Source of the DNA: Bacteroidota bacterium
GTDB lineage: Bacteria > Bacteroidota > Bacteroidia > Chitinophagales > LD1
NCBI GenBank assembly: GCA_947476645.1
Contig: CANJRM010000003.1
Coordinates: forward strand, 1 to 64,000
DNA length: 64,000 bases
Reading direction: 5' to 3'
Part shown: positions 49,856 through 60,400 of the stretch, in pieces
How the letters are laid out: each line of letters opens with the position of its first letter
Numbering within the stretch: position 1 is the first letter of the stretch
Made by a program: the position numbers and the translations under genes
Notes under the pieces: model-generated
Database searches by the model: none
Told to the model about the DNA's origin: nothing
The model's input: the letters and a program-made list of their open reading frames with translations, nothing else

Positions 49856-51682
49856 ATGTGCGGCATTGCAGGATTTATTGACCTCCAACTTTCTACCGAT
49901 TCAAAACGCGATTTGAATTTTAAAATGCTGAACAAAATTCTGCATCGCGGTCCCGAAGCATCGAATGTTTTTGTGGAAGATGTTGTTTCACTTGGTCACA
50001 ACCGCTTAAAAATCATTGACCTTTCTGACGAAGCCAATCAGCCTTTTGAATACGCTGATGTGGTGATTGCTTTCAATGGCGAGGTTTACAATTACATTGA
50101 AGTAAGAGCCGAATTGGAAAAGAACGGTTTTCGCTTTCGCACCGCGGGTGATACCGAAGTTATTTGCGCGGCTTATAAATTGTGGGGGGAAGATTGTGTG
50201 AATCAGTTTATGGGTATGTGGGCTTTTGCTTTGTGGGATAAAACAAAAAAGAAACTCTTTTGTTCGCGCGACCGATTTGGTATAAAACCGTTTTACTACA
50301 TAGTTGAAGGACAGAATTTCTATTTCGCTTCGGAGTATAAAGCGCTTAAAGAACTTCCGATTTTTAAAAACGATTTGAACGTTGAGCAGTTGAACCGTGG
50401 CTTACAACTGGGCTGGAGCCATTACCGCAACGAAACTTTCTACACGCAATTACAATCGCTTTTGCCTGCGCATAATATTGTTTGGCAAAATGGACAAACC
50501 AATATTTCGCGTTACTGGGATATTGATTTTTCGAAAAGCAAATCGGGTTTAAGCTGGAAGGAGAAGAAAGAGAAATTCTATTCTCTGTTTACCGATTCGG
50601 TGCGCATGCACTCGCGCAGCGATGTCCAGAATGGAACCTGCCTAAGTGGTGGATTGGATTCGAGTTCTATTTCTTCCGTTTACTCTACTCTCATGCCCGA
50701 CACGCCCATTAAATCGTTTTCGGTTTTTTATGAAGATGATGTGGATGAGCGCCCTTTTGTGTATGAGGTGGTGAAGAAGTATAAGAACATTGAGCCGTAT
50801 TATTTTTCGCCATCGAATACAGAGATAGCCGACAGCTTTCACAAGATTGCTTACCATGCAGATGTGCCCGTGCTGGGCTCTTCGTATATCTCGCAATATT
50901 TTTTGATGCAGTTAGCCAAGAGCAAAGGCGTGACCGTTGCCATTGACGGACAAGGCAGCGATGAATATTTAGGCGGCTATCTGCATTCGTTTTACCGCGT
51001 AATTGGCGAAATGATTTCGAAAGGAAAAGTTTTTGATGCTATGGCTTTGCTCAATCAACTAAGCGCGCGCGAAAATTTCAGCAGTCAGAAGAAAAGAAGT
51101 TATGCATTGAAAAGTTTAGCGGCTGCTTTCAGCAATGAGAACCGACTTTACAATTTTGAGCTCTCTGCTTTGAATAAATATTTGAAGGAGGATAGCGAGG
51201 ATATGTTTTATGAAAACAAAACCGGCAACCGCTTCGAAAATTTTCTCTACCATATTTTAATGAACACCACGTTGCCAACACTGCTGCATTTTGAAGACCG
51301 CAACTCGATGGCGTTTTCATTAGAAAGTCGTGTGCCGTTTCTCGACCACCGCTTAGTGGAATTTGCGTTTACGCTTAACCGCGAAGACAAAATAAACGAC
51401 AAGGCAGAAACAAAATCTATTCTACGCGAAGCCATGAAACCTGTGTTGCCGCAGGCGGTGTATGAGCGCAAAGACAAAAAAGGATTTGTGACCCCCGGTG
51501 AAGTAAAATGGCTCAACGGTCCGCTCAAGTTTTTGCTCGATATTGATTACTCGCTTTTTTACTGGACGAAAAAAGAAAAGCTGAAAGCTGTAGTAGACGC
51601 TTACAAAAACGGTGACACAAGTAAAGCCGCGTTTGTATGGCGCATAGCAGCTACTAATTACTGGCTAAAGAATTTCAAATAA
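49856..51682 (+). CDS. asnB: Asparagine synthase (glutamine-hydrolyzing)
   Basis: MCGIAGFIDLQ with Cys2 after processing; NGEVYNYIE; CLSGGLDSSSISS; GQGSDEYLGGY. Confidence 0.95.
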   Translation: MCGIAGFIDLQLSTDSKRDLNFKMLNKILHRGPEASNVFVEDVVSLGHNRLKIIDLSDEANQPFEYADVVIAFNGEVYNYIEVRAELEKNGFRFRTAGDTEVICAAYKLWGEDCVNQFMGMWAFALWDKTKKKLFCSRDRFGIKPFYYIVEGQNFYFASEYKALKELPIFKNDLNVEQLNRGLQLGWSHYRNETFYTQLQSLLPAHNIVWQNGQTNISRYWDIDFSKSKSGLSWKEKKEKFYSLFTDSVRMHSRSDVQNGTCLSGGLDSSSISSVYSTLMPDTPIKSFSVFYEDDVDERPFVYEVVKKYKNIEPYYFSPSNTEIADSFHKIAYHADVPVLGSSYISQYFLMQLAKSKGVTVAIDGQGSDEYLGGYLHSFYRVIGEMISKGKVFDAMALLNQLSARENFSSQKKRSYALKSLAAAFSNENRLYNFELSALNKYLKEDSEDMFYENKTGNRFENFLYHILMNTTLPTLLHFEDRNSMAFSLESRVPFLDHRLVEFAFTLNREDKINDKAETKSILREAMKPVLPQAVYERKDKKGFVTPGEVKWLNGPLKFLLDIDYSLFYWTKKEKLKAVVDAYKNGDTSKAAFVWRIAATNYWLKNFK

Positions 51683-51691
51683 CTTTACCTT

Positions 51692-52213
51692 ATGAACTTC
51701 GACCCTACGCAAATTTTTTTCATATCGATTAAGAGCATTATCATTTATGTGTTTATTGTTTTTGCCATTCGCCTGTTTGGTAAAAAGGAGCTAGCGCAGT
51801 TGAGTGTGGTTGATTTGGTTTTTATTTTGCTCATCAGCAACTCGGTGCAAAATGCTATGGTGGGTCCTGATACTTCGCTGGCGGGCGGCATGGCTGCTGC
51901 TACGGGTTTGTTTGTTATCAATTATATTTTCAAATGGCTACTCAAAAAGTTTCCCGGCTTTAGCCATGTGGTGCAGGGCGAGGCGTTGCTCTTAGTATAT
52001 CAGGGCAAGGTGAATGAGAAAAACTTAAAGTCGAGTATGCTTAGTATGGAAGAACTGAAAGCCGCTGTGCGCGAACACGGGGTGGAGGAAGTTAGTGAAG
52101 TTGATTTGGCAATTCTGGAAGTGGACGGAAACATTAGTGTAATGACAAAAGATTTTCAGCATAAAACGGTGCGCAAAAGAAAAGGACACAGAGGGGTGCA
52201 GCAGCAGATGTGA
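51692..52213 (+). CDS. DUF421 (YetF-like) membrane protein
   Basis: FAIRLFGKKELAQLSVVDLVFILLISNSVQNAMVGPDTSLAGG. Confidence 0.9.
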   Translation: MNFDPTQIFFISIKSIIIYVFIVFAIRLFGKKELAQLSVVDLVFILLISNSVQNAMVGPDTSLAGGMAAATGLFVINYIFKWLLKKFPGFSHVVQGEALLLVYQGKVNEKNLKSSMLSMEELKAAVREHGVEEVSEVDLAILEVDGNISVMTKDFQHKTVRKRKGHRGVQQQM

Positions 52214-52381
52214 GAGTTCTGAATAAAGATAGTTACAAACTCCAGTTCCTGCAAAATTTTCAGCCACATCTCCATCCAAACCTCCGTTCTGTCATTGATT
52301 CATCTCATTCCTCTGCCAAATTGTAATCATCTCAATCGTGGACTCACATTTGCCACCTTGCACCCGCTTGCATTTTGCATT

Positions 52382-52416
52382 GTCTAATGTCTTGTGTCTA
52401 ACGTCTAAAGTCTATT
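52382..52416 (+). repeat. Heptamer tandem repeat, 5 units: gtctaat gtcttgt gtctaac gtctaaa gtctatt
   Basis: Read directly; ends 4 bp before the clpB start codon. Confidence 0.9.
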
Positions 52417-52420
52417 AAAT

Positions 52421-55018
52421 ATGAACGCTAACAATTTCACTACCAAGGCCCTCGAAGCACTCAGCAGCGCACAGCAGGAGGCCTTTAACAACGGAAACCC
52501 GCAGATGGAAATCATTCACCTGCTCAAGGGTATGCTGCTTGCCGATGAAGATGCTTTGCCTTTTGTGCTCGAAAAAGCGGGTGTCAACAAAAACATTTTG
52601 CTGGGCAAAGTGGAGGAGAAAATAAAAGCCCTGCCGAAGGTTTCGGGCGGCAATGCCGATGTGGTGCCCTCGCCCAATTTCGGCAAATTGCTTTTGCAGG
52701 CAAACAAAGTGATGAAAGATTTTGAAGATACCTTTGTGGGTGTCGACATTCTTTTGCTCGCCATGCTTGCCGTAAATGACGATGCTTCGAAGGTGCTCAA
52801 AGATGCAGGCCTCGAAGAAAAGAAACTGCGCGCGGCAATTATTGAACTGCGCAAAGGAACCAAGGTGACCGAGCAGGGAGCCGATGCCAAATACAATTCG
52901 CTCGATAAATACGCTATCAACTTAAACGCGAGTGCTAAAGCCGGAAAGCTTGACCCTGTTATTGGTCGCGATGAAGAAATACGCAGAGTGATGCATATTC
53001 TTAGTCGCAAGACGAAGAACAATCCGCTGCTCGTGGGCGAACCGGGAGTTGGAAAGACCGCGATTGCCGAAGGCATTGCACACCGCATTGTAAAAGGCGA
53101 TGTGCCCGAAAATTTAAAGAGCAAAGTGATTTACGCGCTCGACATGGGCGCGCTGATGGCGGGTGCTAAATACCGTGGCGATTTTGAAGAGCGGTTGAAA
53201 GCCGTGGTGAAAGAAGTGAAGGATAGCGCGGGCAAAATTATTTTGTTCATTGACGAAATTCACACGCTGATTGGTGCCGGTGCCACTGAAGGCGCAATGG
53301 ATGCCGCCAACATTATCAAGCCCGAATTAGCGCGTGGCGAACTGCGCGCGGTGGGTGCAACTACGCTGAACGAATACCAAAAATATTTCGAGAAAGACAA
53401 AGCACTCGAAAGACGTTTCCAGAAAGTAATGGTAGACGAGCCGAGTGTGGAAGATGCTATTTCTATTCTGCGCGGTTTAAAGGAGCGCTACGAAAATCAC
53501 CACAAGGTGCGTATTAAAGACGATGCTATTATCAGCGCGGTGATGTTGAGCAGTCGATACATTACCGAGCGTTTTCTCCCCGACAAGGCGATTGATTTAA
53601 TTGATGAAGCGGGAGCTAAACTTCGCCTCGAAATGGATTCGATGCCCGAAGAGCTCGATGAAATTGAAAGACGCATCATGCAGATTGAAATTGAGATTGA
53701 AGCCATCAAGCGCGAGAACGATAAAAAGAAATTAGGCACGCTGAACGAAGAACTTTCTAACCTCAAAGAACAGCGCACCGAGTTTAAAGCGAAGTGGCAA
53801 AGCGAAAAAGAAATTGTAGATAAAATTACTGCGCGCAAACGCGAAATAGAAAACTTCAAACTCGAAGCCGAACGTTTTGAACGCGAAGGCGACTACGGCA
53901 AAGTAGCAGAGCTTCGTTACGGAAAAATTAAAGCTACCGAAGATGCTATCAAGAAACTCGAAGGCGACCTCAATAAAATTTCTGCCGATAAAAGAATTTT
54001 ACAGGAAGAAGTAACCAGCGAAGACATTGCAGCCATCGTAGCGAAGTGGACAGGCATTCCGGTAACAAGAATGTTGGAGGGCGAAAAGGAAAAACTGCTT
54101 CACCTCGAAGACAGATTGCGCGAGCGCGTGAAAGGACAGGACGAAGGAATCACTGTAGTGGCAGACGCTATTCGCAGAAGCCGCGCGGGCTTGCAGGATG
54201 AGCGCAAACCAATTGGTTCATTCTTATTTCTCGGCACCACAGGCGTTGGTAAAACCGAATTGAGCAAAGCGCTGAGCTTCGTTCTCTTCAACGATGAACA
54301 TGCGATGATTCGCATTGACATGAGCGAGTATCAGGAGAAACATTCCGTGAGCCGCTTGGTTGGTTCGCCTCCGGGTTATGTAGGTTACGATGAAGGCGGT
54401 CAGCTCACCGAAGCCGTGCGCAGAAGACCTTACAGCGTTATTCTGTTCGATGAAATTGAAAAAGCGCATCCTGATGTTTTCAATATTCTGTTGCAGGTAT
54501 TGGATGACGGAAGATTGACCGACAACAAAGGTCGCACCGTCAATTTCAAAAACACCCTCATCATCATGACCTCGAATATCGGCTCCGATATTATTCAGGC
54601 GGCATTCGAAAACCTGAAGGAGAAAGATGTAGAAGCTGCTTCTGAAAAAGCAAAGGTGGAAGTAATGGAAAGGCTTAAGCAATCAGTGCGCCCCGAGTTT
54701 CTGAATCGCATTGATGAGATAGTAATGTTCCATCCTTTAATGAAGAAACAGATTCGCCAGATTGTTGATTTGCAACTAAACGATTTGAAGAAGCTCTTGC
54801 ATCAAAAGGAAATCACTTTAGAAATTACTCCCGATGCGCTCGACTACTTAGGCGAACAAGGCTTCGACCCGCAGTATGGCGCGCGTCCGCTTAAGCGTGT
54901 TATTCAAAAAGAGTTGGTCAACGAGCTTTCTAAAAAGATTCTATCCGGTGAAGTAGAGAAGGGCAAAAAAATAATTGTAGATGCTTTTGAAAGCGGATTG
55001 GTGTTTAGAACAGAATAA
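52421..55018 (+). CDS. clpB: ATP-dependent chaperone ClpB
   Basis: [59 protein letters not shown]. Confidence 0.97.
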   Translation: MNANNFTTKALEALSSAQQEAFNNGNPQMEIIHLLKGMLLADEDALPFVLEKAGVNKNILLGKVEEKIKALPKVSGGNADVVPSPNFGKLLLQANKVMKDFEDTFVGVDILLLAMLAVNDDASKVLKDAGLEEKKLRAAIIELRKGTKVTEQGADAKYNSLDKYAINLNASAKAGKLDPVIGRDEEIRRVMHILSRKTKNNPLLVGEPGVGKTAIAEGIAHRIVKGDVPENLKSKVIYALDMGALMAGAKYRGDFEERLKAVVKEVKDSAGKIILFIDEIHTLIGAGATEGAMDAANIIKPELARGELRAVGATTLNEYQKYFEKDKALERRFQKVMVDEPSVEDAISILRGLKERYENHHKVRIKDDAIISAVMLSSRYITERFLPDKAIDLIDEAGAKLRLEMDSMPEELDEIERRIMQIEIEIEAIKRENDKKKLGTLNEELSNLKEQRTEFKAKWQSEKEIVDKITARKREIENFKLEAERFEREGDYGKVAELRYGKIKATEDAIKKLEGDLNKISADKRILQEEVTSEDIAAIVAKWTGIPVTRMLEGEKEKLLHLEDRLRERVKGQDEGITVVADAIRRSRAGLQDERKPIGSFLFLGTTGVGKTELSKALSFVLFNDEHAMIRIDMSEYQEKHSVSRLVGSPPGYVGYDEGGQLTEAVRRRPYSVILFDEIEKAHPDVFNILLQVLDDGRLTDNKGRTVNFKNTLIIMTSNIGSDIIQAAFENLKEKDVEAASEKAKVEVMERLKQSVRPEFLNRIDEIVMFHPLMKKQIRQIVDLQLNDLKKLLHQKEITLEITPDALDYLGEQGFDPQYGARPLKRVIQKELVNELSKKILSGEVEKGKKIIVDAFESGLVFRTE

Positions 55019-55053
55019 ATTGAAGTTCTCTCCTTTAGTTAGTGTGTCAATGG

Positions 55054-55087
55054 AGTCCGGGTCGCTCGACCCGGGCTTCTGTTTTTT
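55054..55087 (+). terminator. Rho-independent terminator of clpB
   Basis: CCGGGTCG-CT-CGACCCGG followed by gcttctgtttttt. Confidence 0.85.
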
Positions 55088-55090
55088 AGA

Positions 55091-56497
55091 TTAATTCACG
55101 TTGTGCTTAATCTCATTCACTAACTCCTGCAACACCGTTTTGGCATCACCAAACAGCATAGAAGTTTTCGGCTGGTAAAACAAACCATTACTAACGCCTG
55201 CATAACCCGCGCTCATCGATCGTTTGTTCACAATTACATTCTTAGCAGTTTCAACTTCAAGTATCGGCATACCGTAAATAGGAGAACTCTTATCGTTCTT
55301 TGCCGCAGGATTCACTACATCATTCGCTCCGAGAATCATTACCACATCGGTAGTGGAGAACTGCGTGTTAGCATCATCCATTTCCAGCAGCTTCGAATAA
55401 TCTACATCGGCTTCAGCCAGCAACACGTTCATGTGTCCCGGCATTCTTCCTGCCACAGGATGAATAGCATATCTCACTTCCACACCTTTTTCTTCCAGTG
55501 TCTTTTCCAAATCGTGGCAACTGTGTTGCGCTTGCGCAACCGCCAAACCATAACCAGGAACTATCATCACCTTCTTGGCGTAAGTCATCATCACCGCCAC
55601 ATCATTCATCGAAACTTCTTTGTAATGCTCATCAGGATTATTGGGTGATGAAGTATTAGCCGAAGAGTTGGAAGAGAATGAACCAATCAACACATTGGTG
55701 AGTGAACGGTTCATGGCTTTGCACATAAGTATAGTAAGAATAGTTCCTGCTGAGCCCACTAAGATTCCGCCTGTAAGCATGGCTTTGTTATCATAAAGAA
55801 AACCACCGCAGGCAGCCGCTACTCCGGTAAAAGAGTTGAGCAACGAAATAACCACGGGCATATCGGCACCACCAATCGGCAGCACAAATAAAATTCCGTA
55901 CAGGATGCAAAGATTTAATTCAATGTAAAGCACCGAAGGATGAACATTAGGACTGAAAATAATAACAGCACCCAAGGCAAGAATCACCAGCATCATTCCA
56001 ATATTAATGTATTGCTGAAATGGAAAAGTTTTGTCTTTGAATCTGCCGTTTAGCTTTCCCCAAGCCACCATCGAACCGCTGAAAGAAATAGTACCGATAA
56101 TAAGACCGGCAGTAATTGCCACTAAGCGCGAAGTTTCTCCGCTTTGCACGTGGTGAATTTCAATCATGCCTATCAAAGCAGCACAAGCACCGCCCATACC
56201 GTTGAAGATAGAAACCATCTCAGGCATTTGAGTCATCTGTACCACTTTGGCTGCGCGAGTGCCAACGATAGTTCCGAGAAGAAGAGCAACAAAAATCAGA
56301 AGTTTATTAGAAAGAAAAGTTCCGTTTTCGCTATAAAGAAAAATAGTTCCTAAGATGACAATACCCATACCCACTGCCGCAATGGTGTTTCCTCTTCGCG
56401 CGCTATCGGGATGACTCAGCATCTTCAAACCCAATATGAACGTAACCGAACCTATCAGGTAAAGCAGTGAAAGAATTTCGAACGAGGAGATATTCAT
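55091..56497 (-). CDS. pntB: NAD(P)(+) transhydrogenase subunit beta
   Basis: MPEMVSIFNGMGGACAALIG; MIVPGYGLAVAQAQH; HPVAGRMPGHMNVLLAEA; GANDVVNPAA. Confidence 0.96.
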   Translation of the reverse strand: MNISSFEILSLLYLIGSVTFILGLKMLSHPDSARRGNTIAAVGMGIVILGTIFLYSENGTFLSNKLLIFVALLLGTIVGTRAAKVVQMTQMPEMVSIFNGMGGACAALIGMIEIHHVQSGETSRLVAITAGLIIGTISFSGSMVAWGKLNGRFKDKTFPFQQYINIGMMLVILALGAVIIFSPNVHPSVLYIELNLCILYGILFVLPIGGADMPVVISLLNSFTGVAAACGGFLYDNKAMLTGGILVGSAGTILTILMCKAMNRSLTNVLIGSFSSNSSANTSSPNNPDEHYKEVSMNDVAVMMTYAKKVMIVPGYGLAVAQAQHSCHDLEKTLEEKGVEVRYAIHPVAGRMPGHMNVLLAEADVDYSKLLEMDDANTQFSTTDVVMILGANDVVNPAAKNDKSSPIYGMPILEVETAKNVIVNKRSMSAGYAGVSNGLFYQPKTSMLFGDAKTVLQELVNEIKHNVN

Positions 56498-56506
56498 ACA
56501 GTCAGT

Positions 56507-56824
56507 TTATTTAGTTCGTTTCTTAAACATTTCGAGCATACGGTCAGTAACTACAAAACCGCCTACCACATTCAGTGTGCCGAGAAACACTGCGAGAAAA
56601 CCAAAAACAAGAGCGGCATAATTAGTCGGTTCCGCTTTACCTAACACAATAATTGCTCCAACAACTATTACTCCGTGAATGGCGTTTGCTCCGCTCATCA
56701 ATGGCGTATGCAAAATAGAAGGCACGTTTGAGATAACTTCTATTCCCAAAAAAATCATCAGCACGACCACATACACCGTTTGAATGGTGATGGCATGTGT
56801 AAGCATTTTGATAGTATCTTCCAT
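56507..56824 (-). CDS. pntAB: NAD(P) transhydrogenase subunit alpha, membrane part
   Basis: SNVPSILHTPLMSGANAIHGVIVVGAI. Confidence 0.92.
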   Translation of the reverse strand: MEDTIKMLTHAITIQTVYVVVLMIFLGIEVISNVPSILHTPLMSGANAIHGVIVVGAIIVLGKAEPTNYAALVFGFLAVFLGTLNVVGGFVVTDRMLEMFKKRTK

Positions 56825-56863
56825 AACAGTCTTTGTTTAATATTAAACGAAAAACGGCTGTAC

Positions 56864-58006
56864 TTAGTTCGTAGCAGCCGTTTTATTTACAATTTCATTT
56901 ACTCGGTCGTTCACAATTTTCTTGGCGTGTGTAATACAAGCACCCTTCACTAAATCATCTTCAAAGTTCAGATTCAACTTTCCTTCGGCATCAATAATCA
57001 GCTTCAGAAAATTGAAGACATTCTTTCCATATAACTTGCTGGCATCTGCCGGCATGGTAGATGGTAAATTCGAATTACCTATGATACTTACGCCATGATG
57101 AACTACTGTTTCGTTATTCTTGGTCACTTCGCAGTTGCCGCCTGTGGCAGCAGCTAAGTCAACAATTATGGAACCCTTTCTCATTTCTTCCACCATTGTT
57201 TTGGTAATCAGCAGCGGAGCTTTCTTTCCCGGAATTTGCGCGGTGGTAATTACAATATCTGCTTTCACAATGGCTTCGTGAATGCGTTGTTTCTGTTTCA
57301 ACTTATATTCTTCGGTTTGCTCTACTGCATAGCCACCTGCTTTCGATGCATCGGCTGCGCCTTCCACTTCTACAAACTTGGCTCCCAAACTCATTACCTC
57401 TTCTTTCGAAGCCGCACGTGTGTCAAACACTTCCACCACAGCGCCTAATCTTTTGGCAGTAGCAATAGCTTGCAATCCTGCCACCCCTGCGCCTATCACT
57501 AAAACTTTTGCGGGAGAAATACTTCCTGCAGCAGTCATCAACATCGGAAAATATTTTGGAAAAACAGAAGCCGCTACAAGTACCGCTTTATAGCCCGCTA
57601 TGTTAGCTTGTGAACTCAATACATCCATTGCCTGTGCGCGTGTAGTACGCGGCAGCATATCAAGCGAAAAGGTGGTCATACCTTTTTCCGCCCAATGTGT
57701 CATGCTAATAAAATTGAACAGCGGCTGATAAACGCCTACGACAACTGCGGTAGGTTTTACAGCAACTAAATCAGTAGATGAAAGCGGATGAATTGAAAGC
57801 AGCACATCGGCACCTGAAAGAATCTCGCTACGCGATTTTAGAAACGCTCCTGCCGCCACGTAATCGTTGTTGGTTTGAAACGCATTCAAACCTGCATCTG
57901 CTTCAAACCAAACTTCGGCTTTCAGTTTTAGCAAGTTACCCGCCACATCGGGTAAAATAGATACGCGTTTTTCTGTTTCTGTTTCTTTAAGTAAACCTAT
58001 AATCAT
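56864..58006 (-). CDS. pntAA: NAD(P) transhydrogenase subunit alpha, soluble part
   Basis: MIIGLLKETETEKRVSILPDVAGNLLKL; AKVLVIGAGVAGLQAIATAKRLGAVVEVFDTR. Confidence 0.95.
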   Translation of the reverse strand: MIIGLLKETETEKRVSILPDVAGNLLKLKAEVWFEADAGLNAFQTNNDYVAAGAFLKSRSEILSGADVLLSIHPLSSTDLVAVKPTAVVVGVYQPLFNFISMTHWAEKGMTTFSLDMLPRTTRAQAMDVLSSQANIAGYKAVLVAASVFPKYFPMLMTAAGSISPAKVLVIGAGVAGLQAIATAKRLGAVVEVFDTRAASKEEVMSLGAKFVEVEGAADASKAGGYAVEQTEEYKLKQKQRIHEAIVKADIVITTAQIPGKKAPLLITKTMVEEMRKGSIIVDLAAATGGNCEVTKNNETVVHHGVSIIGNSNLPSTMPADASKLYGKNVFNFLKLIIDAEGKLNLNFEDDLVKGACITHAKKIVNDRVNEIVNKTAATN

Positions 58007-58128
58007 GTAAGGGTGTAAAATTGGGAATGCGAGTTTATACAAATACTTTGTAATTCCATGCTATGGCGGGTTAAAGAATGGTAAAGGTTTAATGGCTGTA
58101 ATAAGGTGGAAACATCTGCGGATTTTTC

Positions 58129-58170
58129 AAAATAAAAAAGCAACCTCGTTTGAGGTTGCTTTTTTATTTT
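58129..58170. terminator. Rho-independent terminator
   Basis: AAAATAAAAAAGCAACCTC-GTTT-GAGGTTGCTTTTTTATTTT. Confidence 0.93.
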
Positions 58171-58188
58171 ATCGACTGTTTCTTAATC

Positions 58189-60300
58189 TTATTTCTCCAC
58201 TACAAATCTTCCAAGCATTCTTCTTGCTCCTGTTGCATCAACAAGGTTTGCGAGGTAAACCCCGTTGGTGAGTTCTGCAACAGAAATGTTTACTGTTTTG
58301 CTTCTTTCGTTTACAGATTTTGCTTTTTCTCCAAGTGCATTATAAATTTCAATAGCTGAATAATTGCGAACCGCTTCATCGTTGTTATTGCGCATATCGA
58401 TGGTGAGTAGATTGGTTGCAGGGTTTGGATAAAATTGAATACCGGAAAGAGATATTTCGTGCAAGCTTTCGCAATCAATCTGAACAGTGTCACACATTGT
58501 TGAACTTCCAAATTGATTATAAGCAGTTAAACAAACCTGTTCAGTCGCAAATTGATAGAATAAGTTAACTGTATCTTGGTTGTATAAGGTAGTGTCAGGA
58601 TAAATTTGACCGCCCGGTAATGAATGGAAGTGCCAAATTATACTATCTGCACCCGAGGAATTATTTACTACATAAAAGTTGGTACAAAAATAAATTTGCA
58701 AATCTGTAATTCCTGCAACTGGTACTAACGCTGGATTATAAACTGAATTTACCACAAACATTCCCGTATCACAAAGCGCGGGGCTGCCGCCATCGCAAAT
58801 AACATAGTAGCAGGTATCGCTGCCCACAAAAGTTGAATCGGGTGTGTAAAGTATGCTCGTGCAATTTCCTGTAGGAGCTATTGAAAAAGCTGAAGAACCA
58901 TAAACAAGTGTGAGGCAAAAATTATCTCCATCGGGTTCAACATCGTTAGTGCCTACGTTTAGTGTAAGTCCATCCGGTTGCTGCACACTGGCTGTATCAT
59001 CTACTGCCACAGGTGCATTGTTAACGGCAGAGATATTAGTAACGTGAACACTGTCGCAAAACGTATTGCTTCCGGCAGCATTGGTGGCAGTTAAGCAAAC
59101 GTAGTAAGCACCGTTAGCTGTATATACATGCGAAGGACTTTGAGAACTTGAATTTCCTCCATCACCAAAAGTCCATGCCCATGAAGTAGGTGTATTGGTT
59201 GACTGGTCGATAAAATTTACTAAGCCACCACTTGGGTTAGCCCAGGTAAAAGATGCTACCGGTTGAACGGCTGCATTGCTTACTACAACCTGCTTACAAA
59301 CCTGAACGCTGCTGCCCCCAGCATTGGTGGCAATCAAACAAACATTGTAAGTGCCGTTAGTGGCATAAACGTGTGTTGGATTTTGAGAAGTAGAAGTTCC
59401 TGCATCACCAAATGTCCAGGCCCATGAAGTTGGATAGAAGTCAGACAAATCAGTAAATGCAACAGAGCCTCCCGCACCAAGTACAAAACTGAAATCTGCC
59501 ACTGGTGCCATAGGAGGAATGAGAGAGTATGTAGCTGAAGTTACATTGTTCACAGAATCGTATTCGAAACTCATAACTGACCCCTTTGTTTCCTTAGCCG
59601 GATAGGTATAGCGAACGGTGGTTGCTGTTTTATTAGAAACAGTGGTCCACACAGGAAGAAACTGACTTACCTGTGCTTCTATAAGCGTAGTATTGGTATC
59701 TTTTCTTTTTACACGTAAACACTTATATGATCCTATTGGTGTAGAAACCTTACCCCATGCATCAACAGTATCTGTATAGTTTCCGGTAATGGTTAGCCTA
59801 ACCTGATATACACCTGGCTGCCCTACCTGGCTGCCGGGAACTGTTTTTGTTAACGAATACGTTCCACTGAAATTTCCTCCAAATTGAGTCGGGAAATGAA
59901 ATACATCGGGTGCTGTTTGATAAGCTGCAGACAAAATGGACCCTGCAATGGCTCCCTGAAAACCCATAAGTGTTTGTTTGAGCAAAGTTGTTTTAGTGAA
60001 AAGAAAATTAGTACCATCCGGTGTTATCGCAAGGTCAGTACCTGGAACATTAGATAGCTGATTAGCCGTAGGAGTAAGATAATCAAGCGTATCTTGTACC
60101 GCCCAAACCAAATTACTAAAATCAAATACCTGGTTTGCTCCCTTATTTCCAAAGTTAATAACGGGAAGTGGCAGGGTATCTTTTCTGGTTATCTGGGTCC
60201 AACCAGCAGAAGCAATATCTGTACTAGTAAAAGTAATTGGAGTTTGTGCCTGTGTAAAGGCAATGGTAAGTACAAAAGTCAGGAGTAATATTCTTTTCAT
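58189..60300 (-). CDS. Secreted PKD-domain protein with T9SS type A sorting signal
   Basis: PTSWAWTFGDAGTSTSQNPTHVYATNGTYNVCL (PKD); C-term GIQFYPNPATNLLTIDM. Confidence 0.9.
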   Translation of the reverse strand: MKRILLLTFVLTIAFTQAQTPITFTSTDIASAGWTQITRKDTLPLPVINFGNKGANQVFDFSNLVWAVQDTLDYLTPTANQLSNVPGTDLAITPDGTNFLFTKTTLLKQTLMGFQGAIAGSILSAAYQTAPDVFHFPTQFGGNFSGTYSLTKTVPGSQVGQPGVYQVRLTITGNYTDTVDAWGKVSTPIGSYKCLRVKRKDTNTTLIEAQVSQFLPVWTTVSNKTATTVRYTYPAKETKGSVMSFEYDSVNNVTSATYSLIPPMAPVADFSFVLGAGGSVAFTDLSDFYPTSWAWTFGDAGTSTSQNPTHVYATNGTYNVCLIATNAGGSSVQVCKQVVVSNAAVQPVASFTWANPSGGLVNFIDQSTNTPTSWAWTFGDGGNSSSQSPSHVYTANGAYYVCLTATNAAGSNTFCDSVHVTNISAVNNAPVAVDDTASVQQPDGLTLNVGTNDVEPDGDNFCLTLVYGSSAFSIAPTGNCTSILYTPDSTFVGSDTCYYVICDGGSPALCDTGMFVVNSVYNPALVPVAGITDLQIYFCTNFYVVNNSSGADSIIWHFHSLPGGQIYPDTTLYNQDTVNLFYQFATEQVCLTAYNQFGSSTMCDTVQIDCESLHEISLSGIQFYPNPATNLLTIDMRNNNDEAVRNYSAIEIYNALGEKAKSVNERSKTVNISVAELTNGVYLANLVDATGARRMLGRFVVEK

Positions 60301-60400
60301 TGATGATTTTTTTTTGCGGGCTAAAACTAAAAACTTATCGGCACGCGGCAATTGAAATTTCAGCTGCTGTTACTGGCTGAATGAGTTCATGGAGCATAAT

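Noticed and set aside
52241-52381. Possible fifth, degenerate 21-bp array before the clpB heptamer block
   Set aside because: I tried to register CT-rich units (tccagttcctgcaaaatttt..., ctcattcctctgccaaattg...) but could not hold a consistent 21-bp frame; needs autocorrelation to decide.
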